Below, piece by piece: positions 6,546 through 14,859 of a stretch of 23,051 nucleotides of DNA. The notes below the pieces were generated by a model. It was not told the origin of the DNA, ran no database searches, and saw only the letters and a program-made list of their open reading frames with translations. The first letter of the stretch is position 1; each line of letters begins with the position of its first letter. The DNA comes from Phycisphaerales bacterium (GTDB lineage: Bacteria > Planctomycetota > Phycisphaerae > Phycisphaerales > UBA1924). The translations under genes and the position numbers were made by a program. The stretch lies in assembly GCA_029212425.1 (NCBI GenBank), contig JARGNC010000005.1, positions 1,271-24,321 of the forward strand, given 5' to 3'.

Positions 6546-8330
6546 TCAGCGGAAGATCAGTGCCTTTGGAGAAATCAACAATACATGCTCGTCCCGCATC
6601 AGCATCATGCCGTTGATTTCATCAACAACCGACAAGTACCGCTGTTCGCCGAGCAGTGCGCGAAGCGTCATCTCTATCTGAGATTGCCCCGCCGCCATAC
6701 CAGGTGACTGAATAAACCCGCCAAGCATGTTCTGTATCATGCTCTCAAAGCTCGGCGGAGCTGGATAATGGGCAACATCAAAGTCAACAAGATCCTGCTC
6801 TGATGCAAGATCATTGATCGCATCATCCAAGCCGCCAATCTCATCAGCCATCTTCAATCCAATCGCATCACTCCCAACAAAGAGTCGGCCCTCGGCTGTC
6901 TTGTTGAGCCGGATCCCCTTCCGACCAGCTTCAACACGAGAGGTAAAGAGGTTGTAAGTATCGGTCATTTCCTCGCGGACAAACGCGAGTTGAGAAGCAT
7001 CCCATTCACCAGTGCCGTTCAGACTCGCAACCGGTCCACGCGAGCGTTCGACGATGTTCAGGTGCAGCCGTTCGTATACATCACCGATCGCATACTTCCC
7101 ACCGACCACCCCGATGGATCCCACAATACTTGAAGGATTGACAAAGACCTTCTCGCCACCGACAAGCACATAGTACCCACCAGAAGCCGCCATCCCGCCG
7201 ACCGAAACCCATACGGTCTTGTGCTCTTTCAGACGATCGATCCCTTGCCACATAATCTCAGAAGCAATTGCTGAGCCGCCAGGCGAATCTACCCGGATCA
7301 CCACACCCTTGATCATGTCCTCTTTGATAATTTCTTCGATCGCATTGCGAATGGTCCGTGATCCGACCTGATCTCCACCGCCGAACATCCCACCGCTGCC
7401 CGAATCACCATCAACAATCACCCCATTGATGTGCAGCACAGCGATCGTCGGATGATCCACCCGCACCTTTTCTGACTGTGACATCATCCCTAAAAAAGCG
7501 AATGGGTTGGAGAAATCAATCGACTGTTCCTTCACAGCATATGGGTTTGTCACCCAACTCACCTTCGCGTCGTAGTACTCGCCAAGATGGTCTTTCAGTT
7601 CTGGCAAATCAACAACATCGTCGATCAGATCAACATCCATCGCTTCTTCACCAGACGCGGCCCAAGCAACAGTCATCGCTTTATCAAGCTGACGCTCGCT
7701 CAGCCCTCGCCCGTCCATCATGATCGTCCGCATATTGCCATACATTCCATCAAGCAACGACGATATATTCTGGTCCCAAGCCGCGGAAGGTTCAGATCGG
7801 GTAGCAGTCTCATTGGCGCCTTTGTAATCCCCCACCTGAACCATCTGCGCCTTGACACCGATCCATTCGAACATATCCGCGAGGTACATCTCCTCCATGT
7901 GCATGCCGGGGAATGAGACATACCCACCCGCTTGAAGCAAAACCTCGTCTGCGTAACTCGCAAGCATCAATCCACCCGTGTTGTACCCCTCGGCAAACAC
8001 ATGGACCTTTTTGCCTTCTTCCTGGTATCGATCAATCGCCTGCCCGAGTTCTTCAACTTGTGTCGTTGAGAATCCGGCATCTTTGAGACGAATCACCAAC
8101 CCGTCAAACTCATCATCGAACGCGAGCGTGTCGATCGTGTTGACCAATCCGAGCAATGTGTCCGCACCGTCCCCGAGCCACGACATTCCTGAATCATGCT
8201 CGATCGGTACGCCATTGATTTCAAGAACCGCAAGCGACACTTGGTCCTCTGCCAGAGCTGTCATATTCATTGCCAGTACAAGCCCAGCAGACTTGACCAA
8301 AGCACCACGCATTTTCATAGATACAAACAT
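6546..8330 (-). CDS. sppA: Signal peptide peptidase SppA, 67K (two-domain) type
   Basis: This serine protease degrades cleaved signal peptides at the inner membrane. It has 594 residues from the ATG at 8330, which has AGGGA 5 bases upstream; the frame opens 18 codons earlier but without a good site. It has the long two-domain form. The N-terminal domain carries the probable general base Lys170 in VGDYKGANE, and the C-terminal domain carries the nucleophile Ser383 in MAASGGYY, with the oxyanion-hole region VDSPGGSA and the SIVGSIGVVGGK segment. In E. coli SppA these two residues also lie in separate domains. Residues 1-27 look like a cleavable signal peptide (ending ALA before EDQ), unlike the uncleaved anchor of E. 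coli SppA. The C-terminal extension after about residue 520 is hydrophobic and may bind the membrane. Confidence 0.93.
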   Translation of the reverse strand: MFVSMKMRGALVKSAGLVLAMNMTALAEDQVSLAVLEINGVPIEHDSGMSWLGDGADTLLGLVNTIDTLAFDDEFDGLVIRLKDAGFSTTQVEELGQAIDRYQEEGKKVHVFAEGYNTGGLMLASYADEVLLQAGGYVSFPGMHMEEMYLADMFEWIGVKAQMVQVGDYKGANETATRSEPSAAWDQNISSLLDGMYGNMRTIMMDGRGLSERQLDKAMTVAWAASGEEAMDVDLIDDVVDLPELKDHLGEYYDAKVSWVTNPYAVKEQSIDFSNPFAFLGMMSQSEKVRVDHPTIAVLHINGVIVDGDSGSGGMFGGGDQVGSRTIRNAIEEIIKEDMIKGVVIRVDSPGGSAIASEIMWQGIDRLKEHKTVWVSVGGMAASGGYYVLVGGEKVFVNPSSIVGSIGVVGGKYAIGDVYERLHLNIVERSRGPVASLNGTGEWDASQLAFVREEMTDTYNLFTSRVEAGRKGIRLNKTAEGRLFVGSDAIGLKMADEIGGLDDAINDLASEQDLVDFDVAHYPAPPSFESMIQNMLGGFIQSPGMAAGQSQIEMTLRALLGEQRYLSVVDEINGMMLMRDEHVLLISPKALIFR

Positions 8331-8424
8331 GTAGATCCCTTTTTTCAGTCGCGTCGGAGTTCGACACAAAGACGCCGCACCCATATGCGGTCACTGTATT
8401 GTAAGTATTCTGACCTCAATGGTT

Positions 8425-9411
8425 TCACGAATCCGCTCGCCGAGAGTCCTTTTGGAGGTTTGTTTCAAAGACATCGCTCAATCCCACCCCTCGGTGCAAG
8501 AGCACTGGACGCAAACGAACCGTATCAATCACGATATTGATCATCCCGAGCGTAATGAGAACCGACCCAACGGCCACCAACACCACATGAAGCTGCATCA
8601 GAAGATCGCTGATCAACCTGCCCATACCAGCCCCGCCGTCACACAATGTCCCCGCGATATTGAACGCATCACCAACCGCAGCGACCGCAAACGATGCGAG
8701 AAGAGCATACATGGATTGCCTGTCCACCCTGCCCGTCCGAACAATCACGGATCGCATTGCGAGCTTCAGCGCGTTGGGCCGTATTCCGATCACAATCACC
8801 AAGACACACGCAAACAACCCCAAGCGGTACAACGAACGCTCAAAGTGGTTCACTCCTGGCTGAATCAATGGCATCGGGGCAGAAAAATCCACATCCCGGT
8901 AGATCACCCAATACAGCAACACCAATGGAATGTAAGCAGAGACACCGATTGCCGCCCGAATGGATAACAACCTGCCCGAAACTCCCCATCGCTGGTGAGG
9001 GCGAATCAATGTCATCGCACCAACCCCAGAGAAGCACAAAGCGAGCATGCCTGTAAAGCTCACCCAGTTCCCCATGCCCAGATTCACATTCATCTTCGCT
9101 TGAACGATCTCATTGATCCGCAGCATCCACACCGAAATACATGCAATCAACGCGCCCACACTCCAGAGCACCACCCCATTACCGACTATCCAAGGCGAAG
9201 CCAAATCCTCAAGCTCCTCCGCCTTCGGATCAACTATTCCAAGCAATGTCGCCCGGATCGACATGCCGCATTCAGGACAAACTTCCCGAATCGAAAGCCC
9301 ACGGAGGTTGTACCCGCACCCAATACACATCAACTCCCCGGTCAACTGCCGAGCAATAGGATCAACGCCCGAGACATCCGGGACAACGCCATCATGTTTC
9401 ATTCCGCTCAT
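8425..9411 (-). CDS. Zinc-ribbon polytopic membrane protein, function unknown
   Basis: The product has 328 residues from the ATG at 9411 (GGAG 4 bases upstream); the frame extends 72 codons further, but that part lies across the divergent intergenic region. The N-terminal cytoplasmic part holds a four-Cys zinc ribbon: C29-IG-C32-GYNLRGL and C45-PE-C48. This CxxCGYxLRGL...CPECG form is, from memory, common in planctomycete membrane proteins of unknown role. About six hydrophobic helices follow, the first at about residues 81-97. The sppA gene starts 94 bases downstream on the same strand, so the two may be cotranscribed. No enzymatic motif was recognised. Confidence 0.8.
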   Translation of the reverse strand: MSGMKHDGVVPDVSGVDPIARQLTGELMCIGCGYNLRGLSIREVCPECGMSIRATLLGIVDPKAEELEDLASPWIVGNGVVLWSVGALIACISVWMLRINEIVQAKMNVNLGMGNWVSFTGMLALCFSGVGAMTLIRPHQRWGVSGRLLSIRAAIGVSAYIPLVLLYWVIYRDVDFSAPMPLIQPGVNHFERSLYRLGLFACVLVIVIGIRPNALKLAMRSVIVRTGRVDRQSMYALLASFAVAAVGDAFNIAGTLCDGGAGMGRLISDLLMQLHVVLVAVGSVLITLGMINIVIDTVRLRPVLLHRGVGLSDVFETNLQKDSRRADS

Positions 9412-9443
9412 GACACTCCCACAACTCCGAGTGATGAACCAAC

Positions 9444-9473
9444 AGCATACCATGATAAACCGGATTATGTGAA
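9444..9473 (-). promoter_or_regulatory. Candidate promoter for the zinc-ribbon membrane protein
   Basis: On the - strand TTCACA (9473-9468, 5 of 6) and TATGCT (9449-9444, 4 of 6) are separated by 18 bases and lie about 33 bases before the ATG at 9411. The match is plausible but not strong. Confidence 0.3.
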
Positions 9474-9492
9474 CCCAAACCCCACATTCAGC

Positions 9493-9510
9493 CGTATTGT
9501 TGCCAATACG
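9493..9510. promoter_or_regulatory. Perfect 7-bp inverted repeat upstream of moxR (possible operator)
   Basis: CGTATTG (9493-9499) and CAATACG (9504-9510) form a perfect dyad around TTGC. It ends 2 bases before the moxR ribosome binding site and lies in the divergent gap. It could bind a dimeric regulator or fold into a short RNA stem that limits moxR translation. It has no T-tract, so it is not a terminator. Confidence 0.4.
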
Positions 9511-9522
9511 ACAGGGACACAA

Positions 9523-10452
9523 ATGCAAAAATTCATCGACACGCTCCGCAATCAAATACAAAAAACCTACCTCGGATCGCCCAGTTCCATCGACCAGCTC
9601 CTCTGCTGCCTGCTCGCTCGTGGACACGCGCTCCTCGAAGATGTCCCAGGCGTCGGAAAGACCCTCCTCGCGTCCTCACTTGCAAAGTCCATCGACGCTT
9701 CCTTCTCCCGCGTCCAGCTCACCCCTGACATGATGCCAGCAGATTTGCTCGGATACACCGTTCTATCAAGAGACTCAGGTGAGATGCGATTCCAACGAGG
9801 TCCCCTCTTTGCAAGCATCATCCTCGCGGATGAAATCAACAGAACCAGCCCCAGAACCCAATCCGCCCTCCTGGAATCAATGAGCGAAGGCATGGTCTCT
9901 ATGGACGGCCATCGCTACAAACTCCCAGAGCCGTTCATGGTTGTCGCAACCCAAAACCCCAACGACTTCCTCGGCACCTACCCACTCCCCGAAAACCAAC
10001 TCGACCGCTTCCTTATGCGAATCTCGCTCGGATACCCCTCCGAAGAAAGCGAACGCAATCTCCTCCAACTCCGCCCCTCAAGAACCATGCTCGGCAGCCT
10101 CGAGCCAGTCATCCACGCAGACCAAGTCATCCAGATCCAATCCGAAATCGACAAAATCCATCTCAGTGATCCTGTAAAAGAATACATCGTCAACTTCGCA
10201 CGCGCCACGCGTGAATCTGACCAGATCGATGTCGGAATCTCACCTCGCGGTTCGCTTGCTCTCGCTCATGCGTCTCGTGCGTGGTCATGGATGCAAGACC
10301 GAGATTATGTTGAACCGGATGATGTCTACCAACTCCTCGTCCCAGTCTGCGCCCACCGCCTCGTCATCGGCGGCCCATCCACCGGAACCCAGTGGTCCAA
10401 AGCTGCAAACATCATCAAATCAATCGCACACGAAATACGCAGCCCTGTCTAA
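9523..10452 (+). CDS. MoxR-family AAA+ ATPase
   Basis: The product has 309 residues from the ATG at 9523, with AGGG 6 bases upstream. The frame is open far upstream, but that part is antisense to the membrane-protein gene. It has the MoxR pattern: Walker A EDVPGVGKT (39-47), LTPDMMPADLLGY, RGPLFASIILADEINR (Walker B with D103-E104), RTQSALLESMSEG, sensor ATQNP (143-147), ENQLDRF with Arg162, and a C-terminal lid with SPRGSLAL. MoxR ATPases act as chaperones that insert cofactors or assemble complexes, usually with vWA-domain partners. The common DUF58/vWA/transglutaminase neighbours are absent: its stop overlaps the stop of the converging dehydrogenase by 4 bases. The only vWA protein in the window is the ExbBD-linked one. 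Confidence 0.93.
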   Translation: MQKFIDTLRNQIQKTYLGSPSSIDQLLCCLLARGHALLEDVPGVGKTLLASSLAKSIDASFSRVQLTPDMMPADLLGYTVLSRDSGEMRFQRGPLFASIILADEINRTSPRTQSALLESMSEGMVSMDGHRYKLPEPFMVVATQNPNDFLGTYPLPENQLDRFLMRISLGYPSEESERNLLQLRPSRTMLGSLEPVIHADQVIQIQSEIDKIHLSDPVKEYIVNFARATRESDQIDVGISPRGSLALAHASRAWSWMQDRDYVEPDDVYQLLVPVCAHRLVIGGPSTGTQWSKAANIIKSIAHEIRSPV

Positions 10453-13352
10453 AGCTTCAATAGCTTGGCAACCGCCTCTATCGGATGCATCGCATGCACG
10501 CCAGTCGCATCAAGAATCTGATGTCGACATGATGTCCCGCCCGCAACTACGCCAACACCCTCACCTCGCGCCCGAACCGCAGGCATCAGCCGTTGCTCAC
10601 CGATTTTCATCGACAAGCCGTACTTACCATCCATAAACCCAAACGACCCAGCCATCCCGCAACATCCCGCATCAATCAAACGAGCTTGTCCTGCACACAC
10701 CTGCTCAAACATCCCCATCGTCGTCCCGCTCCCCCACAGTGCCTTCTGATGACAATGCGTATGAACCACAAACTCCAAACCTGTATCAATTTGCTCGACC
10801 ATTGCAGGATGATCGCCCCAGCCCTTGCCAACAAAGTCTTCTACCAACATCGCCTTTGATTGCAACGCCTCAAGATTGTCCAGAATCGATTCCGAGAGAA
10901 GATCGCCCCATTCATCCATCACCACCGACAATGCAGAAGGTTCAATAAAGAGCACAGCTTCGACATCTACACCATCCAGAGAATCAGCAATCCGAGCAAG
11001 CGATCGCTCACCATCGAGCTTTGCAAATCCAAGATTCCCCTGTGAAATCGCAGACCTACCAAGATCTGTCACCGTCAACACACCAACCCCATAACCCAAC
11101 TGATTCAAAACCGAAACCGCCGAAGAAACGATCCAAGGCTCGGTATGCGTCGTCATTGAATCGGAAACCAACAACACCTTCCGTCGACTATCAACAGGCA
11201 ACGGCACTGGCCGCACAGGCCGCGCAAAGCGAGGCAACGATCGCTCAGGATGTATCCCAAGGGCGTGATTCAAGACCGACCGGATTGGTGACCATGTCGA
11301 TATCGCATTGCTCACGACAGGCGCCAACGAACCCAACCGATTCAACAGATGCACCCGTGACAGAACCTCCGCTTTCAACGGCACGCCGTTCTTCAGATAC
11401 CCCTGCCATTGGTATTCCGCTTTGAGCTTCGCGATATCGACCCCACTCGGACATTCCGTCTTACACGCTTTACAACTCAAGCACAGATCTAGGGTCTTTA
11501 GTGTTTCTTTATCATCCCACTGCGCTTCGCCACCTTCACTACCAAACTTTGACTGCCCAGTGATCGCCAGCCGAAGCGCATTCCCGCGTCCACGCGTAGA
11601 GTGTCTTTCATCCAGCGTCCCCTGATACGACGGACACATCACGCCGTTCATTTTCTTCCGACACACCCCAGCCCCATTACACATCTCAACCGCGTGTCCG
11701 AGCCCACCTTCCTTATCAAATCGCAATCCTGTGTCTGCGCCTTCAATGGTCAAAACAGTTTGAGCAGGACGGATCCGAGTGTGCGATGAAATCGTCTCGA
11801 TCGCCCCAGGAGACACGATGTTTCCCGGATTCAATAATCCGTGCGGATCGAACACTTGCTTGATCGCTCTATGCGCCTCCATCAACTCATGGCCCATAAA
11901 CCGCTCAAGGACCGGTCCGCGTGCCCTTCCATCCCCATGCTCGCCAGACGCCACCCCACCCAGTTCCTTTGCAAGGTCTGCACACTCCGAAGCTATACGA
12001 TGCATCGCGAGTTCATCCGCCGAGTCCCGAAGATCCAGCAATGGACGAACATGCAACACCCCGACCGAAGCATGCGCGTAATACGACGCAATCGTCCCCT
12101 CACCCTCAACGATCGACCGAAGACGAGTCACAAACTCTCCAAGCCGATCCACTGGGATAGCACAATCCTCAATAAACCCCAACGGCTTCCGCGCTCCTTC
12201 AACTCCATGCAGCAACGGCTCTCCTGCTTTCCGGAGCTTCCAAGCCCGTTCCATATCATCCGGATCGGTGATCAACTCCACTGCCCCGTCGCCAACAACC
12301 CCTGAGACACGAACAAGTCGCTGCTGAAGTTCATCAGCGGAGTTCCCGAAGAACTCCACATAGACAACCGCGCGAGTCACACCCGCCGCAAGCTTGGGAA
12401 GCAGATCTACATACCGCGATTGCTCTCGATTCTTTCTTGCCAAATCCAGAATTAGATCATCAAGGAGTTCCACCCCCGCCGGCTCCAATCCAAGCAACCC
12501 GTCCACCGCACTGATCGCCTCATCCACTGATCCGAACGCGACCACCGCAAGCGCCTTTGCTCTTGGGATGCGTTGCAACTTGAGTGTCGCTCCAAGAGTC
12601 AGCGCCAATGTCCCCTCACTCCCGCAGAGTAGATGAGCCAAGTTCAACGACTCTGGTTCCCACCCCCCAGCCTCAAGCTGATCCAGGACCACATCAAGCT
12701 GATACCCCGCACTCCTCCGGAGTGTTTTGGGGTATCTCTCACGAATTAGATCCGCAATCGGCTGAACAATTTCAATGATTCGTCGCGATATCTCCATCAC
12801 GCGAGGATGCTCAGCCGCACTCCCGAACCCAAACTCAACACGCTCCCCATCCCACAAGCACGCACTGATGGATTCCACATTCTCTGAAGTCCGTCCGTAC
12901 AGAATCGAATGCACTCCAGCTGCATTGTTCCCAATACAACCTCCAACCGTCGCTTGCCTTGCCGTGGAAGGATCCGGCGCAAAGAACAGCCCAGTATGCC
13001 TAATCTGGTCATTTAAATCATCAACAGTTATCCCCGCTTCAACCTTGCACCGCAGTTGATCTTCGTCAATCGATATCAACGCGTCACACTTGCCTGAAAG
13101 ATCAAGAACAACCGCACGATTGACGCATTGCCCCGCCAAGCTGGTGCCCCCACCACGAGGCAGCATTGCCACCCGAGCTTCTGCACAAACCGCGATCGCC
13201 CTCACAGCATCCTGGATTGATGCCGGTACGACGACCCCATCAGGAAGTACCTGATAAATCGATGCATCGGTGCTGTAAAGTCCCCTGCTGTGCGTATCAA
13301 AGAGCACATCCCCTTCAACAGTTTCTCGCAGTCGAGCCTGTAGCTGTTCCAT
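10449..13352 (-). CDS. FAD- and Fe-S-binding D-2-hydroxyacid (glycolate/lactate-type) dehydrogenase
   Basis: This is a 967-residue fusion of GlcD-like and GlcF-like halves, as in YdiJ/Dld-II-type proteins. Residues about 35-265 are the FAD-binding domain (PRGGGTSLAG at 65-74, GGCIGNNAAG at 137-146, GYQLD, LLCGSEGTLALT). Residues about 270-520 are the FAD-oxidase C domain (EHGDGRARGP, FDPHGLLNPGNI). Then come iron-sulfur ligands C558/C564/C573 and C624-x2-C627-x2-C630-x3-C634-P, and a cysteine-rich GlcF-type domain (HTHCHQK at 864-870, CCG at 897-899). It should oxidise a D-2-hydroxyacid and pass electrons to the respiratory chain; the substrate cannot be read from sequence. There is no clear signal peptide. 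It is monocistronic, with a weak purine-rich stretch (GAGAG) before the ATG. Confidence 0.93.
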   Translation of the reverse strand: MEQLQARLRETVEGDVLFDTHSRGLYSTDASIYQVLPDGVVVPASIQDAVRAIAVCAEARVAMLPRGGGTSLAGQCVNRAVVLDLSGKCDALISIDEDQLRCKVEAGITVDDLNDQIRHTGLFFAPDPSTARQATVGGCIGNNAAGVHSILYGRTSENVESISACLWDGERVEFGFGSAAEHPRVMEISRRIIEIVQPIADLIRERYPKTLRRSAGYQLDVVLDQLEAGGWEPESLNLAHLLCGSEGTLALTLGATLKLQRIPRAKALAVVAFGSVDEAISAVDGLLGLEPAGVELLDDLILDLARKNREQSRYVDLLPKLAAGVTRAVVYVEFFGNSADELQQRLVRVSGVVGDGAVELITDPDDMERAWKLRKAGEPLLHGVEGARKPLGFIEDCAIPVDRLGEFVTRLRSIVEGEGTIASYYAHASVGVLHVRPLLDLRDSADELAMHRIASECADLAKELGGVASGEHGDGRARGPVLERFMGHELMEAHRAIKQVFDPHGLLNPGNIVSPGAIETISSHTRIRPAQTVLTIEGADTGLRFDKEGGLGHAVEMCNGAGVCRKKMNGVMCPSYQGTLDERHSTRGRGNALRLAITGQSKFGSEGGEAQWDDKETLKTLDLCLSCKACKTECPSGVDIAKLKAEYQWQGYLKNGVPLKAEVLSRVHLLNRLGSLAPVVSNAISTWSPIRSVLNHALGIHPERSLPRFARPVRPVPLPVDSRRKVLLVSDSMTTHTEPWIVSSAVSVLNQLGYGVGVLTVTDLGRSAISQGNLGFAKLDGERSLARIADSLDGVDVEAVLFIEPSALSVVMDEWGDLLSESILDNLEALQSKAMLVEDFVGKGWGDHPAMVEQIDTGLEFVVHTHCHQKALWGSGTTMGMFEQVCAGQARLIDAGCCGMAGSFGFMDGKYGLSMKIGEQRLMPAVRARGEGVGVVAGGTSCRHQILDATGVHAMHPIEAVAKLLKL

Positions 13353-13397
13353 ACTTCAACTCTCAGCCCAGAAGGGGCGATAGATGACCACAAAAAA

Positions 13398-13420
13398 ACC
13401 CGCGGCCGTCAAGCCGCGGG
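13398..13420 (-). terminator. Intrinsic terminator of the pseudopilin gene
   Basis: An 8-bp GC-rich stem (CCCGCGGC at 13399-13406, GCCGCGGG at 13413-13420) has a 6-base loop. On the - strand it is followed by TTTTTTT. It lies about 50 bases after the pseudopilin stop and before the dehydrogenase start, so it separates the two - strand transcripts. Confidence 0.9.
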
Positions 13421-13467
13421 TTCATTATACGATTTACAAGCTCACAAATGAACTTGAACGAAGAATA

Positions 13468-14529
13468 TCAATCGTAGTAAGGGCTGATCGAAGTCGAGCC
13501 ATCGCCACCGATGTTGACTTCGTAGTACTGAGTGAGGTAAGCGTTGCGGTTGCTGCTCAGACCACTGAGTTCAACCTCAGTACCTGGCTCAACCTCAATG
13601 TCACGCTCTTGGTCATCTTCGTTCATGAAGATGTTGTCAGGCTGGTTCTGGTTGCGATCTTCGAGAGCGCTGTATGACCAGATGACTGACTCTGGGTCTG
13701 GACGGTTGTAGAACTCGACGTGAGCATCGTTGAAGCCAACGTTGCCTGCCCATTCGTTCCGCGAACCGTTCATTGCAAGAGTTACCGAGCTGCGACCCTG
13801 TGGGTTTTCGCCGCCTGCAGGACCTTCGTCAGCTGCATCGAGAAGTTCCCAAGCGCCTTCTTCTGGATCGTCAATGGTGTACACAGGACCACGGTTTGCA
13901 AGCGCTGGTTCCAGAGCTTGGAAGGTGTTCTGCCATTGTGCACGGCGTTGAACGAATGGTGGAATGTGAGCGTAGCTGAAGTTACCAAGACCTTCATACT
14001 TGTCAAGCTCAACATCGCCCGCGGAAGCACCTGGGGTACCATCGTTGTAGAACGGATCGAGAGCTGATGCACGGAAGTTTGGATCCCAGAGCGCTTCAGT
14101 CTGGATGTTGCCGCCACCATCGACACCACCGATTGGTGAGTCATTCTGGTAGTCAACGAACTGCTCGTATGAACCAGTTTCAACCGCACTGATACACAGT
14201 TCGGTTTCAATGATACCTTGAGCGATCAGAATCGAGAAGATGTTACCAGTGGTGTCCTTCTCGCGTGAGACAGTGATTTCGCCACCGATACGGATGGTCT
14301 TATCGTTCTTGTCGACACGACTTGGCAATGGGTAGTTGTCTTTGTTGTTACCAGCAAACACAACGAGACCCTGAAGGATCGAACGCACCTGGGTGCTGTC
14401 CTTCAACTGGTTCGCACGCTGACGCGCTTTACCAAGCGCAGGCAGCAAGATACCGATGAGCAACGCGATGATCGCAATGACCACCAGAAGCTCGATGAGC
14501 GTAAACGCACTTCTTTTCATGTTCTTCAT
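13468..14529 (-). CDS. Type II secretion/type IV-pilus-like pseudopilin (planctomycete prepilin)
   Basis: The product has 353 residues from the ATG at 14529, preceded by AAAAAGGAG at 7 bases. Residues 2-8 (KNMKRSA) are the leader. Prepilin peptidase should cleave before Phe9, giving FTLIELLVVIAIIALLIGILLP with the conserved Glu at mature position 5. Position -1 is Ala rather than the usual Gly. The helix continues into KARQRANQ. The large globular part ends with VTLAMNGSRN...GFNDAHVEFY, which resembles the C-terminal H-x9-DG element of planctomycete DUF1559-type prepilins with Ala in place of Gly. Codons are of highly expressed type (CGT, GGT, AAC, ATC, GAC), unlike the neighbours. No other secretion genes are nearby, so it is probably an abundant structural subunit assembled by machinery encoded elsewhere. 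Confidence 0.92.
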   Translation of the reverse strand: MKNMKRSAFTLIELLVVIAIIALLIGILLPALGKARQRANQLKDSTQVRSILQGLVVFAGNNKDNYPLPSRVDKNDKTIRIGGEITVSREKDTTGNIFSILIAQGIIETELCISAVETGSYEQFVDYQNDSPIGGVDGGGNIQTEALWDPNFRASALDPFYNDGTPGASAGDVELDKYEGLGNFSYAHIPPFVQRRAQWQNTFQALEPALANRGPVYTIDDPEEGAWELLDAADEGPAGGENPQGRSSVTLAMNGSRNEWAGNVGFNDAHVEFYNRPDPESVIWSYSALEDRNQNQPDNIFMNEDDQERDIEVEPGTEVELSGLSSNRNAYLTQYYEVNIGGDGSTSISPYYD

Positions 14530-14859
14530 AACATGACTCCTTTTTGTGTCAGCAAGGACTCCCCTCGCTGACAAACCTTTGAACGACGAATCGATCAAAC
14601 GATCGAATCGCACTACGCGCCCACGCTAATCGCCCGGTGGACACAAGGGCCGAAATGTCGGCTCAGTACGATTCGGCAGGAATCAAAATGCGGACTATTG
14701 TCCAATGAGTGCGATATGCTTGGTCGCCGAACCATCTTCGCCATGAATACTCTACGGAATCACTATCCGCAAAGCAAGCACCACAGGTTCCACGCACCCA
14801 AACACCCACCAAAGAATTTAGCCCATATTTACACCAATAACCCCATTGAGACCTTCCAA
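14530..14859. other. Divergent intergenic region between pseudopilin and RidA-family genes
   Basis: This 330-base gap holds the pseudopilin leader: ribosome binding site at 14537-14545, a strong hairpin at 14547-14573 and a small dyad TCGATC-AAAC-GATCGA at 14591-14606. The rest must contain promoters for both genes, but I found no convincing -35/-10 pair on either strand. The + strand open frame running through it into the RidA gene looks non-coding. Confidence 0.6.
14547..14573 (-). promoter_or_regulatory. Leader hairpin just upstream of the pseudopilin ribosome binding site
   Basis: On the - strand TGTCAGCGAGG and CCTTGCTGACA pair over 11 bp (one G-T wobble) around a 5-base loop GGAGT. The 3' arm ends one base before AAAAAGGAG. 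The ribosome site itself stays single-stranded, so a role in mRNA stability or regulation is more likely than occlusion. The A-rich sequence that follows is not a terminator tract. Confidence 0.6.

Noticed and set aside
8995..9522. N-terminal 176-codon extension of the moxR frame
   Set aside because: It is antisense to the membrane-protein gene and contains no MoxR sequence; the ATG at 9523 fits the family N-terminus and has a ribosome site.
14698..14859. Upstream extension of the RidA-family frame
   Set aside because: The extra 54 codons are Asn/His/Pro-rich and unlike RidA, and the start at 14860 matches the subgroup's N-terminus.
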